Assembly (NCBI RefSeq): GCF_042242105.1
Contig: NC_092016.1
Span: 9,562,501 to 9,626,500 of the forward strand
DNA from: Pempheris klunzingeri
Taxonomy: Eukaryota; Chordata; Actinopteri; Acropomatiformes; Pempheridae
DNA: 64,000 bases
Direction of reading: 5' to 3'
Positions within the stretch are counted from its first letter, which is position 1, and each line of letters starts with the position of its first letter. The notes under the pieces are model-generated. The model was not told where the DNA came from. It did not search any database and saw only the letters and a program-made list of their open reading frames with translations. The position numbers were made by a program, and so were the translations under genes. Positions 16,001 through 28,529 of this stretch are shown piece by piece.

Positions 16001-19000
16001 CCTCACATCCTGAGCTTATCTATGAATATCTTTTACTTTAGGTGATTATCCTTGTTTACTGAGAGAAGGAGAGGAAGAATGAGAAGGGAGGAGAATATCT
16101 GAGGCTTCTTAAAACCATTCAGCCATAAAAGTTAGTTTAGTTAGTCACCAACAGTGACTGCAGCATTCGTAAAAGGGGAAGTTCACAGAGAAGCGCGTCA
16201 CATTGTGTCTTTTGTTGCAGATTCCTGTCAGGGGAGTTTGACGAGTGTGGTGGCACGTGTCCTTTTTCAGGAGTTGTGGGTTGACTTTAAATCTATGCTC
16301 CATAATCTAAGTTACCATCAGAGGCAACAGTAACACTCGACAACCTTTGGCCTAGAAGGCAAGCGTGTGTCTGTGTCTACTTCAAAATGCCTTTGTTAAT
16401 AAATGCTGAGCCTTCTGTGTGTCAGTGTGTTTGTCACCAGTGCATTGCAGCTCAGCTGACTGTTTTATTTGAGGCTGAGAGGGCACTTAAACGTAAAATG
16501 TATCAATTCTTAAAGGGTTGGTTCATCCAAAATGACAAAATAGTTTTTGTAAAATACCTGTGGCGTTATCTGGCCACGTAGATGGTGTTTGTTTTATTAG
16601 CTCAGCTTTTTAGATTACTGTCGCTACTGTCGGTTTTTGCCTCCACTCAAATACAATGGAGGTGATGAGATACCATTTGTGCTGCTCAGTCTTTCCAGAA
16701 AGCATAGTCCTGTCACGCTGAATAATTCACAGGCTCACTAGCTGTCACCAGCTTTAATTGAAAGTCCTTTTTATCAAAGCGGCTGTCTTTATAAAACAGT
16801 GATGTGTGAGAATAAAGCAGAGTAACAGAGACATTTGTTCTGCTGCTGTTAAATGCTCAAAACCTGGGATTAAAAAAAGATAGAATAATAGTGTATCTCA
16901 GGAAGTTGAGAAAACGTGTTTTTGTGTGAACCAGTCCTTTTAAAACTTTCACACGAACAGCCATCTCGGTGATTAATTAGCTCAATTGAACTCATAGTGT
17001 TTGTAATTATCCTTTCATTAAAAAAGAACTCCTGTGTCGTGAATGACCAGTGAGTAGAAGTCAGTCTGAAAAATAGGATTAGGAGTTTGTGTAACTGTAC
17101 ACTCGCTTCATACAGCTTAGAGTGTCGCCCCTCTTTAGCTCAAACTGTACAACAATCACATGTTAAAAACACGTTGAGCAGCTCACGGAGACCAGTCAGA
17201 GTTAAATGCAATGAGCCACAGACTCCAGCTTACTGGGTTTGCTGCTTAGCCTTGGCCTATTTATTTTTCTGCGGTTTTGTTCAAGGAGGTGCAGTTGTTT
17301 TACATGTAGTGCTGCCTCTGGGAATTGTGGCATTTAAGATATGTGGTTTCTCTTTGGTGCTGTTCCCTTTTAGCTGTTCAAATGCAGTCATTTTACAGCT
17401 GCAAGGTTAGATTAGTACAGTGTGCGATGATTAGTGGCTTGTGTCTGGTTTGGCCGTTCTTCTGTTTCTGTTGGACAGGGCAGTGTTTAGCCAAACTGCT
17501 GCTCTGTGACCAGAGGGAGGCAGCTGGACCCAGAACTCTGTGACAGTGTTGATGATTATCATTAAATGTTTTTTCCAGTTGTGTCAAGTGGTCCCTTTCC
17601 TGTGTGCTCTTTTTTTTTTATGACTCCCACTTGGAGCAGGAAATGTTCGAATACTGCTGGACTGACAGTTTTTCTCTCAAAAAGACACTGCCTCAGATTA
17701 TATGCTGACACAGGTGTTCTTTGTTTCAGACCTCATCCCTTTCTCCCTCTTCAGTAAATTACATCCACCCGTTCTTGTGCTTCACACACAAATCATGGGG
17801 CATGTGAATGACTCAACGTGTGTCACCATGTGCAGTGTTTTTGATAAATGCCTCCAGCTGCGTCTGTGCGTCCCAAGCACCTGTACAGTGCATTCATCCT
17901 CTGGCATTCACCCCTAACATTATATACGCTTTTGACAGGAGCTCCGTCGATGAGGAGGTGACACCTCTGGATGATGACATCTTGGCCAACACCTCAGATG
18001 AGGAGGACGAGGACGATAGCAGCTCCACCTCAAGTAAAGGAGACCCTGAGCAGCCAGAGGAGAGCACGGTGAGAGGCAATCACTGTTAGATTTATGACTT
18101 TGGTCCCTGATAATCATCGCACAGGGTTTGTTCTTTGCAAGGTTTTAGAGAACTTTTTCTGGGTCATATGGGGAAGAACTTTTGTTCCTTTTCACACCTT
18201 AATAACAATTTGTGAACCGCTCAGTGATTTATCATAGTGTATTGTTTCTTTTCACCTTTTGTTAGACGCAGAGTGGACAGAAGAAAAGCAAGATTCACCA
18301 CATCGCCACAGAAATTATGAGCTCTGAGAGTGTGTAAGAGTCTTAATTTGTTTTTCTTAAATTGCAGGCTCACTCAAATGGTTAAAGACAAATTTATTTA
18401 GCCATTGACATAGTTTTGGTATTATTTGCTCAGGTTTTGAGGTATTGTCTTCCACTTCAGCAGCCTACATTGGAGGTGAAAGGAGCGGTGTTTGTGATGC
18501 TCACGACATCAAAAAACAACATGTAAAGATTCAACAGTGGCACCTAATTCTCATTCATTCCCTTTGCAATCGAATATTTCGTCATCTACAGATGTCACAG
18601 GGACTATTTCTTTGATACAAAATGTAAAACTCACAGCAAGATCTGCATTTTATGCAACACAAAGGCCTTTTGAATAGAAGTGTGGCTGTTGAAATTTTTA
18701 TTTGTAACTTTTCTATGCTGTTTTTAATGGCACCACCGACAAAATGCCATTCAACTACATTGTATCAGGTGGCAAAATAAAACCAAAATTATCATCATGG
18801 CTAGTGGGAAAATGTGTTTTGCCTTTTTTGGCACTTTGATTGAAGTGATTCTTTACTCCTCTATGATAACCTCCTTAACTTTTTTTAATGCTTTGTATTC
18901 CAAGGTTTGTTGATGTCCTCAAGTTGCTACATGTTGTAAGTACCCCCACACATCACCCTTCGCCTCACACAAAAACAAGCTCCATGTGTGCAGTGATAAG

Positions 19001-22000
19001 AGCAGAAGCTGATGTTATTCTGTGTATGTTTTATCTAGTGCTAGTCTACTGTCTGAGCCCACATTCTCCATATGTGTTTGATTATGCTAGCCACTGGGGC
19101 ACACCCTATGCAGGATAACACTGTGTAGACCCAGCTCCCCTCAGTCTCGCCCACACTGCTCACATTCCTCATAGTTTTCCCCAGACTTTCATTTGTAGTG
19201 TGATCGGACGGTAATTCAACACTTGTTTGGACATAAAATGGAGTCGTGTCGTCTCCTCTGGCTGTTTTGAGAAATTTAATCTGAAACCGATCGAAGCAGC
19301 CAAAATGATATGATGATGTGGTTTCTGTGCTGTACCTCCCTCCAAAATATGCTCGAGAAAACGGCCAGAAAACACACCAGAGGGTAACAGAAATGTTGGT
19401 TTCTGTGGTCAGACCAACTCTAACAGATTTCCAATCATCCTCTTTTATAGTTGTGATTGAGCATACACAGGAAGCTGGTATGGATTACTGTTAAAGATGG
19501 CGGTATGCTCAAAAAGAACTAGTTCATATGATATGAAACATGTCACAGGTTTCCTTTAAATAACAATTGGTGTGCTCCAAACAAAGTTCTGATTGGATGG
19601 TCGAACATTATCTGACCCCGTTCAGACCCAACATTAACATGCGTCTTTTATGAGCCGATCACAAGTGGACCGCTCTGAGTGCAGGTGTGAACGCACCAGA
19701 GATGCATTGAGATCTAATCGCTCAGACCACATTCGGAGGTGATCTGGGCAGCATGTGACCACATCCTTTTAGCAGTGTGTACGTGTACATGTCCTTAGCC
19801 ACATGAAGGGCCGTCTACTCAACTGATGTCGTCTGTCTAAGTGAAAGTAATGCAGATATTACGACGACTTTAACTTACTATCAGAACTAAAAGATGTTAT
19901 GAAAATAATCTGCCTGTTCACATAAACTTTGCTCTGCACTCCATCAGAGTATATAATTATTATTATTTGGAATATGATATTAAAGACAAGATGAGAGAAT
20001 GTTAAATGGAACATGATGCCGTGATATTTCCGCACCAGGTACAGACACAAAGACTTTTTTTCATTCTTTTTACAGCTGTTTAGCACTGTAAAAGCTTTGC
20101 AGGAAAGATTGCCCGAAAGCATGTGCAGTTATCCCTAATTTTAAACAATATTGAGTCAGGGGTTTCAAACCTTAATCAACCATTAAGCACTTTGGTTGGA
20201 TCATACTGACACCTATACTGTCATGGAGTCCTATGATAACCTGTGCTTCATGTCTTTGACTTGAGAGTTCTTTTAAATGGACTGCTATTTTTCTTCTTTA
20301 TTTTCACAAAAAAAAGGATGAGTACAGTGAGATAAACAGATGTTTGGGGAGACAAAGGGTCACGAAACAAGATTGTAGTAGGACTGAGTCATCCGCGATG
20401 ACTCCTTGCTGCAGAGCAGGAAATGCTCGAGTCTCTGTAGACTGTAGAGGAATGGAGCTCAGTAATGAAGAACGGTCACACCAAGTTCAAAAGAATATTG
20501 AGGTGACTTCGTATTTGTTCTTTCTCCAACTCTACCAGGCACTCGGCCAGCCTCCCGCAAAGTGATAGATGATAGCAAAACCTGCCATTTGTTGTTTGTT
20601 CTTATCTGAGTTATCAGCTCAGCCATATTTTCAACAATGCTTGCGTTACGGTCTGTTTGTATCGGGCGAAAACGTCTCCAAAATGCCAACTTTCAAGCAA
20701 CAAAGAGATAAAGCAGCGTATCTTTATCTTTAATGAAAATGTATTGTTTTGTCAGTTTGATCAGCATCATAAACCGGAGAGTTTAGAGAATATTCCCAAC
20801 TGGTAAAAGAGCATTTAAGTTAAAACATGAAAATCAACCAAACTGAAGTCCACAGCTTCGTGTCTTTGCTTGTTGTTGCTAATTGTACCCACTTCACTCT
20901 GTAGTGAGATGAGATTACCAACAAATATTTACCTACTACTGATTCAGTCAAGCCTTCAGTGTTTGTTTTCTCATCTCATTAAACATCCAGGTTTTTTTTC
21001 CCTTCCAAGTCCTTTTCCACATGACACTCCTCTTTCACTCTCAGCTGATGTAGTAGGAAGATGTTAAGCACAGGAGCTCTCTGCTGGATGCTCAATCTGT
21101 AAGCAGTTTTATTTGCCATGTGTCCCCGTAAACCACCAAAAAAACTCCACATCATCAGAAAGCGAAGCAGAAACAGCACCCTCAGGCTCTCTGCTCTGCT
21201 TTTTTTTTTTTCTTTTGATTTCTTATTGCCTGTATCGTGGAAATTTAAGGATGCTTAGTGTGTGTCAGGTTTTTGTGTAGGCTTTGTTTCAACACCATTT
21301 CTCCTTTTTCTGTTGTTTCTGGAGCTTTTCTAATTTGAAGCATTGTTTTTGGGACCATGCTTCAGAATTTGCAGAGCAGACAGTTTTTAAACCTGTATTT
21401 TTTTAGTAAATTTCTTGGACTTCAATTCTGCATTTTCTTGATAATCTAAAGAGAACCAGTTCAACACAAAACTGTTCAGCAAATACCCCATTTCACACTC
21501 TTAAGGTTTTCTCCTCTGTGCCTGAGATCCTGTATATGACCACCTGACACTTCATCTGTCTTACTATCCGACCTACAGGACTTCCGTGACGCCGCGTCCA
21601 AAGCGTCGCGTCATGGTGGGAAGCCTGTGATTGAGGAGCGGCTTCTCAACCAGATCCTGTACTACCTCCCACAGCTCTACGAACTCAACCAAGACCTCCT
21701 CAGAGAGCTGAAGGAGAGGGTGGCCAAATGGTACAACACCATCTTTGCAAAAAGTGTCTTTGCATGTGTATTGATAACTGTTACTGACTCAGAGACTAAT
21801 TATGCATCTATACTATGTGGCCAATTGTTTGGAAGACACTCTGTCACAATACTTGAGTTACTATACTTGTCACAGCATTCAGTTAAAGTTTAGACAACAC
21901 TTTGCTTCCAACCCTGCAGCGCTTTCCTGTTTTAACATGAGAGAGTCCATAAGAGAGACTTCCTAGGGAGATGGATGCTGTTATGGCAGCATATTAATAC

Positions 22001-25000
22001 CCACAGTGTCGGAACTAGATGCTCAGTAATCACATATGGATATAATGTTCGGGGGTCCACATGATTTTGGCCTTGTAGTGTGTACCTGATTGAGTCACTC
22101 CCGACTCTACTACTCTCGATATAGTTAGACCCACCACTGTCCCATGGAAAACAATGAAACAATAGGCAGGTGGGATCTCTGAGGTAAAGGATTTAAACAT
22201 GCATTCTCCAGTCGGTGCCTAGTTCATCTCATTCTACTTTAATCTGTGTACAGGGATGAGAAAGCCCAGCTGGCAGACATATTCCTGAAAAAAGGACCTT
22301 ATCTAAAGATGTACTCCACATACATCCGCGAGTTTGACAAGAATGTGGCTCTACTGGAAGAGCAGAGTAAGAAGAACGCAGCATTCGGCGCGGTGGTACG
22401 GGAATTCGAGGTAATGAAACTTGCTTGACCTGTTTTCTCTGTCTGAGGAGCTGTGGTGTCTTCAGTGAGGTTTCATTGTTTATGTGTGTGAAGAGGACGT
22501 GTTTGTGAGTTTGTTCCTGAAAACATTGTTTGCCATTGTTTGTCTAAGGCCAATCCACGCTGTGCTAACTTGGCTTTGAAGCATTACCTCCTGAAGCCTG
22601 TTCAGAGGATTCCTCAGTATCAGCTGTTGCTCACAGGTACATTTCCAAAAGAGTCAGTTTCACTGCTGTACATTAATCATGTTCATATTCAGTTTCATTT
22701 CTTGATGAATTATCTGCAAGTCAGGGCCAAGCTTTATCTAATTACAAAATCTTGTAGTCATGGGCTCCTGAAGTCTGCATGTTTGGCCAATCTTTGATTC
22801 TCTCATTATAGGCATAGTGCTGCCCTCTGGTGTTTAGAAAAGCAAAAATAGTTTGGAATTTCTGTCTTGCTTCCTCTACCGTCACATATAATACGATTTT
22901 TGAAGTGCAGTCCAAATCAGATTTGGTGACATAACATGAGCTTTAACATGACTGAGCTTAGTGTTTCAAGAGTCTAATGGATCGGAGTCTATCCTTTAGT
23001 ACCAAAATGTGAAGAATGTTCGTGGCGTCACTCTTGTATAATTGTATTATGTAAGCACCTGCAGACCTTTTGATCCAGGATTAAAATCTCAGATTACGTT
23101 CTAGGAAGTTACTGCACGACGCTGAACATTTGTAATTCAGTGTACAAATTAGTTTTCACTTGTTTGGTTTGACCATTGATCCCGACTCTGAAATGTTTGT
23201 AACTGTGTTTCAGACTATCTAAAAAACCTGTCTGAAGACTCAGACGATTACAAGGACACACAAGGTAAACGGAGTTCCCTTTTTACATCTACATACTGTA
23301 AACTCTCCTGATGGCGTCAGTGGAATGGATAAACTGTCTGTCATGTATGTGATGTGCATCTTTTCATATTTGTATTCACTCAGCTGCCCTTGCAATAGTG
23401 AAAGAGGTGGCCAATCATGCCAACGACATCATGAAACAAGGGGTGAGAGCCAACAGCAAATCAGGGTTATCTATGTCAATAAAATGCTCTTTGCGGCATA
23501 CTGATGTCCACTTTTCTTCCTCTCAGGATAACTTCCAGAAGCTGATCCAGGTGCAGTGCAGTTTGAACGGCCACCGTGAGATAGTCCAACCTGGGCGGGT
23601 AAGGCCGCAACAGTTTTTTTTTTTATTATTGTGTATTGCTCCTTTCAAATGTAAACTATTTGTAAATGTACCTACATTTAATAAGATGGTTTATATTTTT
23701 AATTACTTAATCACTTAATAATCTTAATAAACATTCCTACATTTCTCAGATGAAGCAACATAAACAAACTGAGAATTAAGTCTCACTTCCATTCAGTAGC
23801 TGTGCTGGAGGTTTTGATTGTATTACACAATCTTCAGCAGATGCAGTTTTCCCAGTATGGAAAGTCATGGAATAGTAGTAAATCTAGTAAAGGACATCTA
23901 CTCCATGTTGTCTTAAAAGTCCGATTTCAGAGTTCAGACTTGACCTCGAAACTAACAGTTGACAAAACAATGTCACCTCAAGGTCCTATTTTCAAGGTTC
24001 AAATGAACGATACTAATAAAACTAATTATACTAATAAAATTCATTTATGAACGGCAGTTGTGTTTTGAATGTAGATTGATTCTACATCATCAGTTATTGT
24101 ATTTTTAAACCATAAACTTTCATGCTTATTGTCATTTATGAGGAAATCAGATCAAGTAATAATTATTATAATGGACAGGACATAATATCAACAGAACTAC
24201 TGCTCTATTAGCTGCATACTTTTATCATGCAAATGTTTTTATACCTTAGGACTTCTGCAATATAGTGCTTCATTTTAAGTCCACCGTTTTAAAGTTAGAG
24301 TCAGTAAACAGTCATCATGCTCAACCAAATAAATTCACAAACATGACTGAATGAGTTTTGTGATATTTTGTGCTCAGATCTTCCTGAAAGAGGGCGTCCT
24401 GAAGAAGCTGTCCAGGAAGGTCATGCAGCCCAGAATGTTCTTCCTGGTACGGAAACACCCGTCTCTTCCTTCTCTTGCTTCACTCTTACACAGCATAAAC
24501 ATGGGAGTGATTATGACGACAGGGTAACCTGTCTAGGCCGATCTACTGCACCCTCTCCAATACAGTCTTGAATGTAACAGAACTGCTGTCTGATTATGCT
24601 GCTGTAAAGATGCTAAGGAAGTTTTACATGAATCAGTGGCAATTTGACAGTCTGAGATTAAAACTCCAAGATGAAGATGATCAGACCCTTTGATGATAGC
24701 ACCTCAAAGAGTAACTGCTTGGATCAAAGTGCTTAAGAGGATAATGAAAACAGAGAATATCTTGAAATCAATAATCACCAGTATTTGCTAAATCTCACTC
24801 TGAGCTCCTCTGTTGTATATTAGAAGAGACAGAAAATTAATAATGTTCCTGTGTTGTTTCTCCTGTAGTTTAACGACACATTGCTGTACACCACTCCTGT
24901 TCAGTCAGGCCAGTTCAAGTTCAACAACATGCTGTCTCTGGCTGGGATGAAGGTAAGACCTTCACCCCTTGTTTCCTTTTGCTCTCCATCTTTTCACATT

Positions 25001-26881
25001 TTAATGATCACATTAAGATATGGTATACACTGCCATCACTGCTCACAATAAAAAATAATTACAGGTTAGCAAACCGAGCCAAGAGGCCTATCAGAACGGG
25101 CTGAACATTGAGAGTGTGGAGCGCTCCTTCATTCTCTCAGCGAGGTAATGATCAGAAACAAAAGATATCTCTTTAAGAACATGCGTTGTTTCATGAGTCA
25201 TTTCATAGCAGCCATCCTGTGTTTTTCCTTGTATTACACAGGTCTGTGAATACTGTGTAGGTGTGTAGTTACACTTTGTTTTCTCTCTGCAGCTCTGCTA
25301 CAGAGCGAGATGAATGGCTTGAGGCCATTTCCACGGCGATCAGTGACTACACCAGGAAGAAGATCAGTTTTATATCAGGCAAGCCTCTAGAAGAGGTAAG
25401 ATAATGCCTTCAAAACGTGAAGCTCATATATTTCCTCTCTGCAGTGCATGACCCTATGTTACAGTGATGGGAAAAAAAGTCTATTTTATATTGTATGAAT
25501 AAGCAATGAGACTTAACTTGTGTTTTTTTTAATATATATTCCGGTAAAGCTGGTGGATTGTGATGATGGGGCTCCTTTGGGATCTAAAGCCCCAATATGG
25601 ATCCCTGACCCACGCACCACCATGTGTATGATCTGCACCTGTGAGTTCACCCTAACATGGAGGCGACACCACTGCCGTGCATGTGGAAAGGTGAAGTGAA
25701 ACAAATACAGTTTAATTAGTATTCTCTATAGTATAGTATAATTTATACAGCTTTTAAAACTGAACATGAAAACAGAATAGCTGATTTAAAAACAAACTCG
25801 ATATTAAAAATGGGACAGCTGAGCATGTTGAAATCAGATGCTGTTGTAAAATAAGGAAGAAAAACATTTTGTGTGCTTTATTGTCCCATCAGGTGGTGTG
25901 CCAGTCTTGTTCCTCCAACAAACACTGTCTTGAATACCTAAAGAACCAGTTAGCACGAGTGTGTGATCAGTGCTTCCTTGTTCTTCAGCAGCAGAAAAGT
26001 AAGTCTGACTTCCTTCCAACATCGCCTGCAGCCTGATTTAAATGCTTTTATGTTGCCGCAGGCTGAAATGTCAGTGTGGATTAGATACCGACATAACTTG
26101 TATTCTCTTCATTTTCTGTGTATTAAACGACTGCATGCTCCTCATATCTGTTCATCAGGTGAACAGGCCCTATCCACTGCTGTATCCCCTGGAAACAGAG
26201 CTCCCTTTGCTTTCACCAGGAAGCAGAAGAAAATACCTGCGGCCCTCAAAGAGGTGACTGATGCTTTGTCATGGTGAAGATGAACTGTGATAAAGACCTT
26301 ATCTCTCATCAGATGGGTTTTCCTTGTTTCAGGTGTCTGCAAACACAGATAACTCCTCCATGAGTGGCTATCTGCAGAGGTCAAAGGCCAACAAGAAGCA
26401 GGTGAAGAGGCTGTGGTTTGTCATCAAAGACAAGGTCCTGTACACGTATGCTGCAAGTGAGGTACGGTCTGCTTGTTTCACTGAAAGCTCAATGTCATTT
26501 AAGGACTGTGCCAAAGGGAATTGACTTCATGTCCATCTAACATTGTTTTTTTTTCTTATTGTGTCTTCATGCAGGACGTTGCAGCCTTAGAGAGTCAGCC
26601 CCTCTTAGGGTTTATGCTGAAAGTCGATTCTTCACAGAAACTACAGTTTAAGCTTTACCACAAAAACACACTTTACTACATTTATAAAGCTGATGATGTC
26701 CAAACGGCACAGAGGTACAGTATAATTATGGGTGCCACTTGTTGCATATTGGGATTAATAATGATAATGATAATAATAATGATGACAATGATAATAATAA
26801 TGCTGACAATTATAATAATAATGCTATTTTCTTTGTTTTGACAGATGGATTGACTCATTCAAAGAAGCCACTGTGCTTTAA
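12527..26881 (+). CDS. fgd6: FYVE, RhoGEF and PH domain-containing protein 6
   Basis: FGD6 is a guanine-nucleotide exchange factor of the Cdc42-activating FGD family; its FYVE and PH domains target phosphoinositide membranes. Exons: 12527-12539, 13948-15949, 17939-18068, 18266-18333, 18905-18935, 21579-21730, 22254-22410, 22549-22636, 23214-23264, 23384-23442, 23527-23598, 24378-24446, 24869-24952, 25065-25144, 25293-25395, 25550-25690, 25893-25998, 26159-26253, 26333-26461, 26575-26714, 26845-26881. All phases agree; 1268 residues (human 1430, the difference mainly in the disordered N-terminus). Order: proline-rich N-terminus (KPPVAPKPK), tyrosine cluster at 600-650, acidic stretch, DH about 726-915 ([14 protein letters not shown]), PH1 942-1040, FYVE about 1066-1130 with WIPD, RRHHCR and RVC, PH2 about 1170-1262. 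Exon 1 contributes only MMNS plus one base. Ends [11 protein letters not shown]. Confidence 0.97.
13012..13075. repeat. (AC)n(AT)n compound microsatellite
   Basis: About 14 AC units pass directly into about 17 TA units inside FGD6 intron 1. The alternating purine-pyrimidine run breeds short spurious ORFs on both strands. Confidence 0.97.
16510..16944. mobile_element. MITE-like element in FGD6 intron 2
   Basis: The left end TTAAAGGGTTGGTTCATCCA and the right end (reverse complement TTAAAAGGACTGGTTCACAC) are imperfect inverted copies. The interior, with a segment about an open-ended AATACAATGGAGGTGATG block, resembles a roughly 0.5 kb nonautonomous repeat I recall as common in percomorph genomes, with TTAAA-type ends. 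No transposase is encoded. Superfamily not assigned. Confidence 0.6.
18390..21550. other. FGD6 intronic DNA around exon 5, with probable degenerate repeats
   Basis: Apart from the 31-base exon 18905-18935, no coding sequence is seen. The stretch 18410-18540 (around ACATTGGAGGTGAAAGG) and the stretch 19600-19790 (GCCGATCACAAGTGGACC, GTGTGAACGCACCAGAG) resemble dispersed teleost repeats, but without sharp ends. The rest shows nothing recognisable. Confidence 0.35.
21811..22082. mobile_element. Degenerate nonautonomous DNA transposon (MITE) in FGD6 intron 6
   Basis: The ends are imperfect inverted repeats: TACTATGTGGCCAATTGTTT at the left and, in reverse complement, TACACTACAAGGCCAAAATC at the right. 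The reverse-complement interior (CATATGTGATTACTGAGCAT, then GGGTATTAATATG) matches the layout of a teleost MITE that I recall as very abundant, which begins CACTATATGGCCAAAAGTAT. TA is present at both borders, as expected for a TA-target element. No transposase is present. Confidence 0.7.
22819..22832 (-). promoter_or_regulatory. CTCF-like motif in an FGD6 intron
   Basis: The plus strand reads GCTGCCCTCTGGTG; the minus strand reads CACCAGAGGGCAGC, a close match to the CTCF core. It lies in the intron between the exons ending 22636 and starting 23214. Confidence 0.45.
23599..24377. other. FGD6 intron 11
   Basis: AT-rich intron with a poly(T) stretch near 23615. No other element recognised. 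Confidence 0.6.
26750..26823. repeat. (TAA/TGA)n trinucleotide microsatellite filling a short FGD6 intron
   Basis: Imperfect ATA/ATG triplets occupy more than half of the 130-bp last intron of FGD6 (26715-26844) and end about 20 bp before the acceptor of the terminal exon. Confidence 0.85.
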
Positions 26882-27680
26882 TGTTCAACATATATTTTTG
26901 GCTCTTTCCTTCAAGTGTTTTACCTCAGTGCTCTCTGAATTTTTGAGACACCATATTAGTTGCAATGAAATAAAATCCATATACATCATCTTATTTATTT
27001 TATCAGACAAATGCCTTTTAAATTGCTTTAAAATGAACTCATGTGGAGGTGGGAATGACCTGTGTTATTTTGGTCTGTTAACTTGAATAGTTTCCACCAG
27101 GATTTGTGCAGTTTTGGCTACAATTTTAGAGTCATGCAACTATCGCCTGTAGTTATTTTAGACATGAATGCTTTGATTTTGTCTCAACATTTTAATTTCA
27201 ATTTCCAGTAACCTGCTTGGATCTCCGTAGCACGGATTTAGTAATAAAGGCCAGTTGTCAATAGATTTGTAATGAATAACTGTCTTAAGATTTGGATCCA
27301 TATTTATGAAATATTATTTAGAGATCAAAACAAATCATGTTTCTTGTTATTTGGGAATAATTGCTTTATTTCACACTTGTGATGGATGTAGGACACACAA
27401 TGTGCACTCTTCATGCTTGTGTAAGAAACGTTCACCTTACATTATCAAGCTTTTCTGTGACTGTGAGAGAATTAATGGTGTATTAGGGGAATACTCACTG
27501 TTTTGACATAACTGTACCATAATGTGTATTGCACTTAACGTAACTAAAATGGTTGTACATAGATTATATTCCTATACACAAACTGTAAATATATTTTATG
27601 GGATTGTAAATTAAATGTAATCAAATTTCCACAAATCTCTCTTTTATTGTTTAAATCACTGAAATAAATTTTTGTTTTAC
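26882..27680 (+). other. fgd6: FGD6 3' UTR (probable)
   Basis: AT-rich noncoding sequence follows the TAA stop. AATAAA occurs at 27243-27248 and again at 27663-27668, the latter followed by a T/GT-rich stretch, so two alternative 3' ends are plausible. Confidence 0.5.
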
Positions 27681-27895
27681 TGTGTTTTTTTGTCGTGGTC
27701 AACAGTACAAAGAGGGAACATTTAGGCTGTGCATTAATATGGTGGAAAAGCACTGTGTTTTAATAGATGAGATAAAGATAAAATAGATCATATTTTTACT
27801 TATCTTATAATGCAGATTTTTTTTTAAAGTATGTCCCTTTCACATGAAAAGAGACACATGAAAAAGTAAAAAGAATTCAAGATGTAACATACTTT

Positions 27896-27950
27896 TATAT
27901 ACACACACACACATATACATATACATATATATGTGTGTATATATATATAT

Positions 27951-27981
<31 letters not shown>

Positions 27982-27986
27982 CACAC
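27896..27986. repeat. Interrupted (TA)n/(CA)n alternating tract
   Basis: About 90 bp of almost purely alternating purine-pyrimidine sequence, arranged with partial dyad symmetry (TA, CA, TA, TG, TA, CA, TA). It lies between the FGD6 3' end and the NR2C1 promoter. Confidence 0.9.
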
Positions 27987-28259
27987 TGGAATACAGTGGT
28001 AGTAGATGTACAGTAATGATAAAATGAATACATGAGTTAAACAGCTAATCAACAGCTAGTAAAGGTCTGGACAGTCAGTAAAGGTACTGCGAATGTAAAA
28101 ATTTCTCCGTTCATTGGAAACTTCATGACTTTAAGTGGGATTATCAATAATAATAACTTACCTAAATATATACTGTGTTAACTGACTGTCACAAATTGGT
28201 CATTACTTTTATGACAGAAGACCTGAAGTCAAGTGAGAAGAAAATGACACTGACAGTTT

Positions 28260-28421
28260 CACACACTCGCCGCGGCCCACTACCTGACTGCGCATGTGCG
28301 AAAGTGGTTTATTGATGAAAAAAAGGTCACGAACTCTGACCCTCCCACCAACTGCAGCAAACAGTTAAAATATTAATTTATTGAGGACAATACATCATCT
28401 GACTTTACCGCAGCGTGGCAG
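28260..28421 (+). promoter_or_regulatory. nr2c1: NR2C1 promoter and noncoding first exon (probable)
   Basis: A CpG-containing patch (ACTCGCCGCGGCCC) is followed by an NRF1-like TGCGCATGTGCG, an AGGTCA half-site at 28324-28329 facing TGACCC at 28337-28342, and a consensus donor (GTGGCAG|GTAAGT, GT at 28422). A noncoding first exon ending at 28421 would splice to the acceptor at 30890. The transcription start itself is inferred. Confidence 0.55.
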
Positions 28422-28529
28422 GTAAGTAATGTTTACTAATGTGGACGCATGAAAGCCTCATGGAAGAGACACGAGGGGCCAGTAACACAGGAAGGGAGTG
28501 TTCAGTAGGGCTACAGCAGGGAAGCAGCC

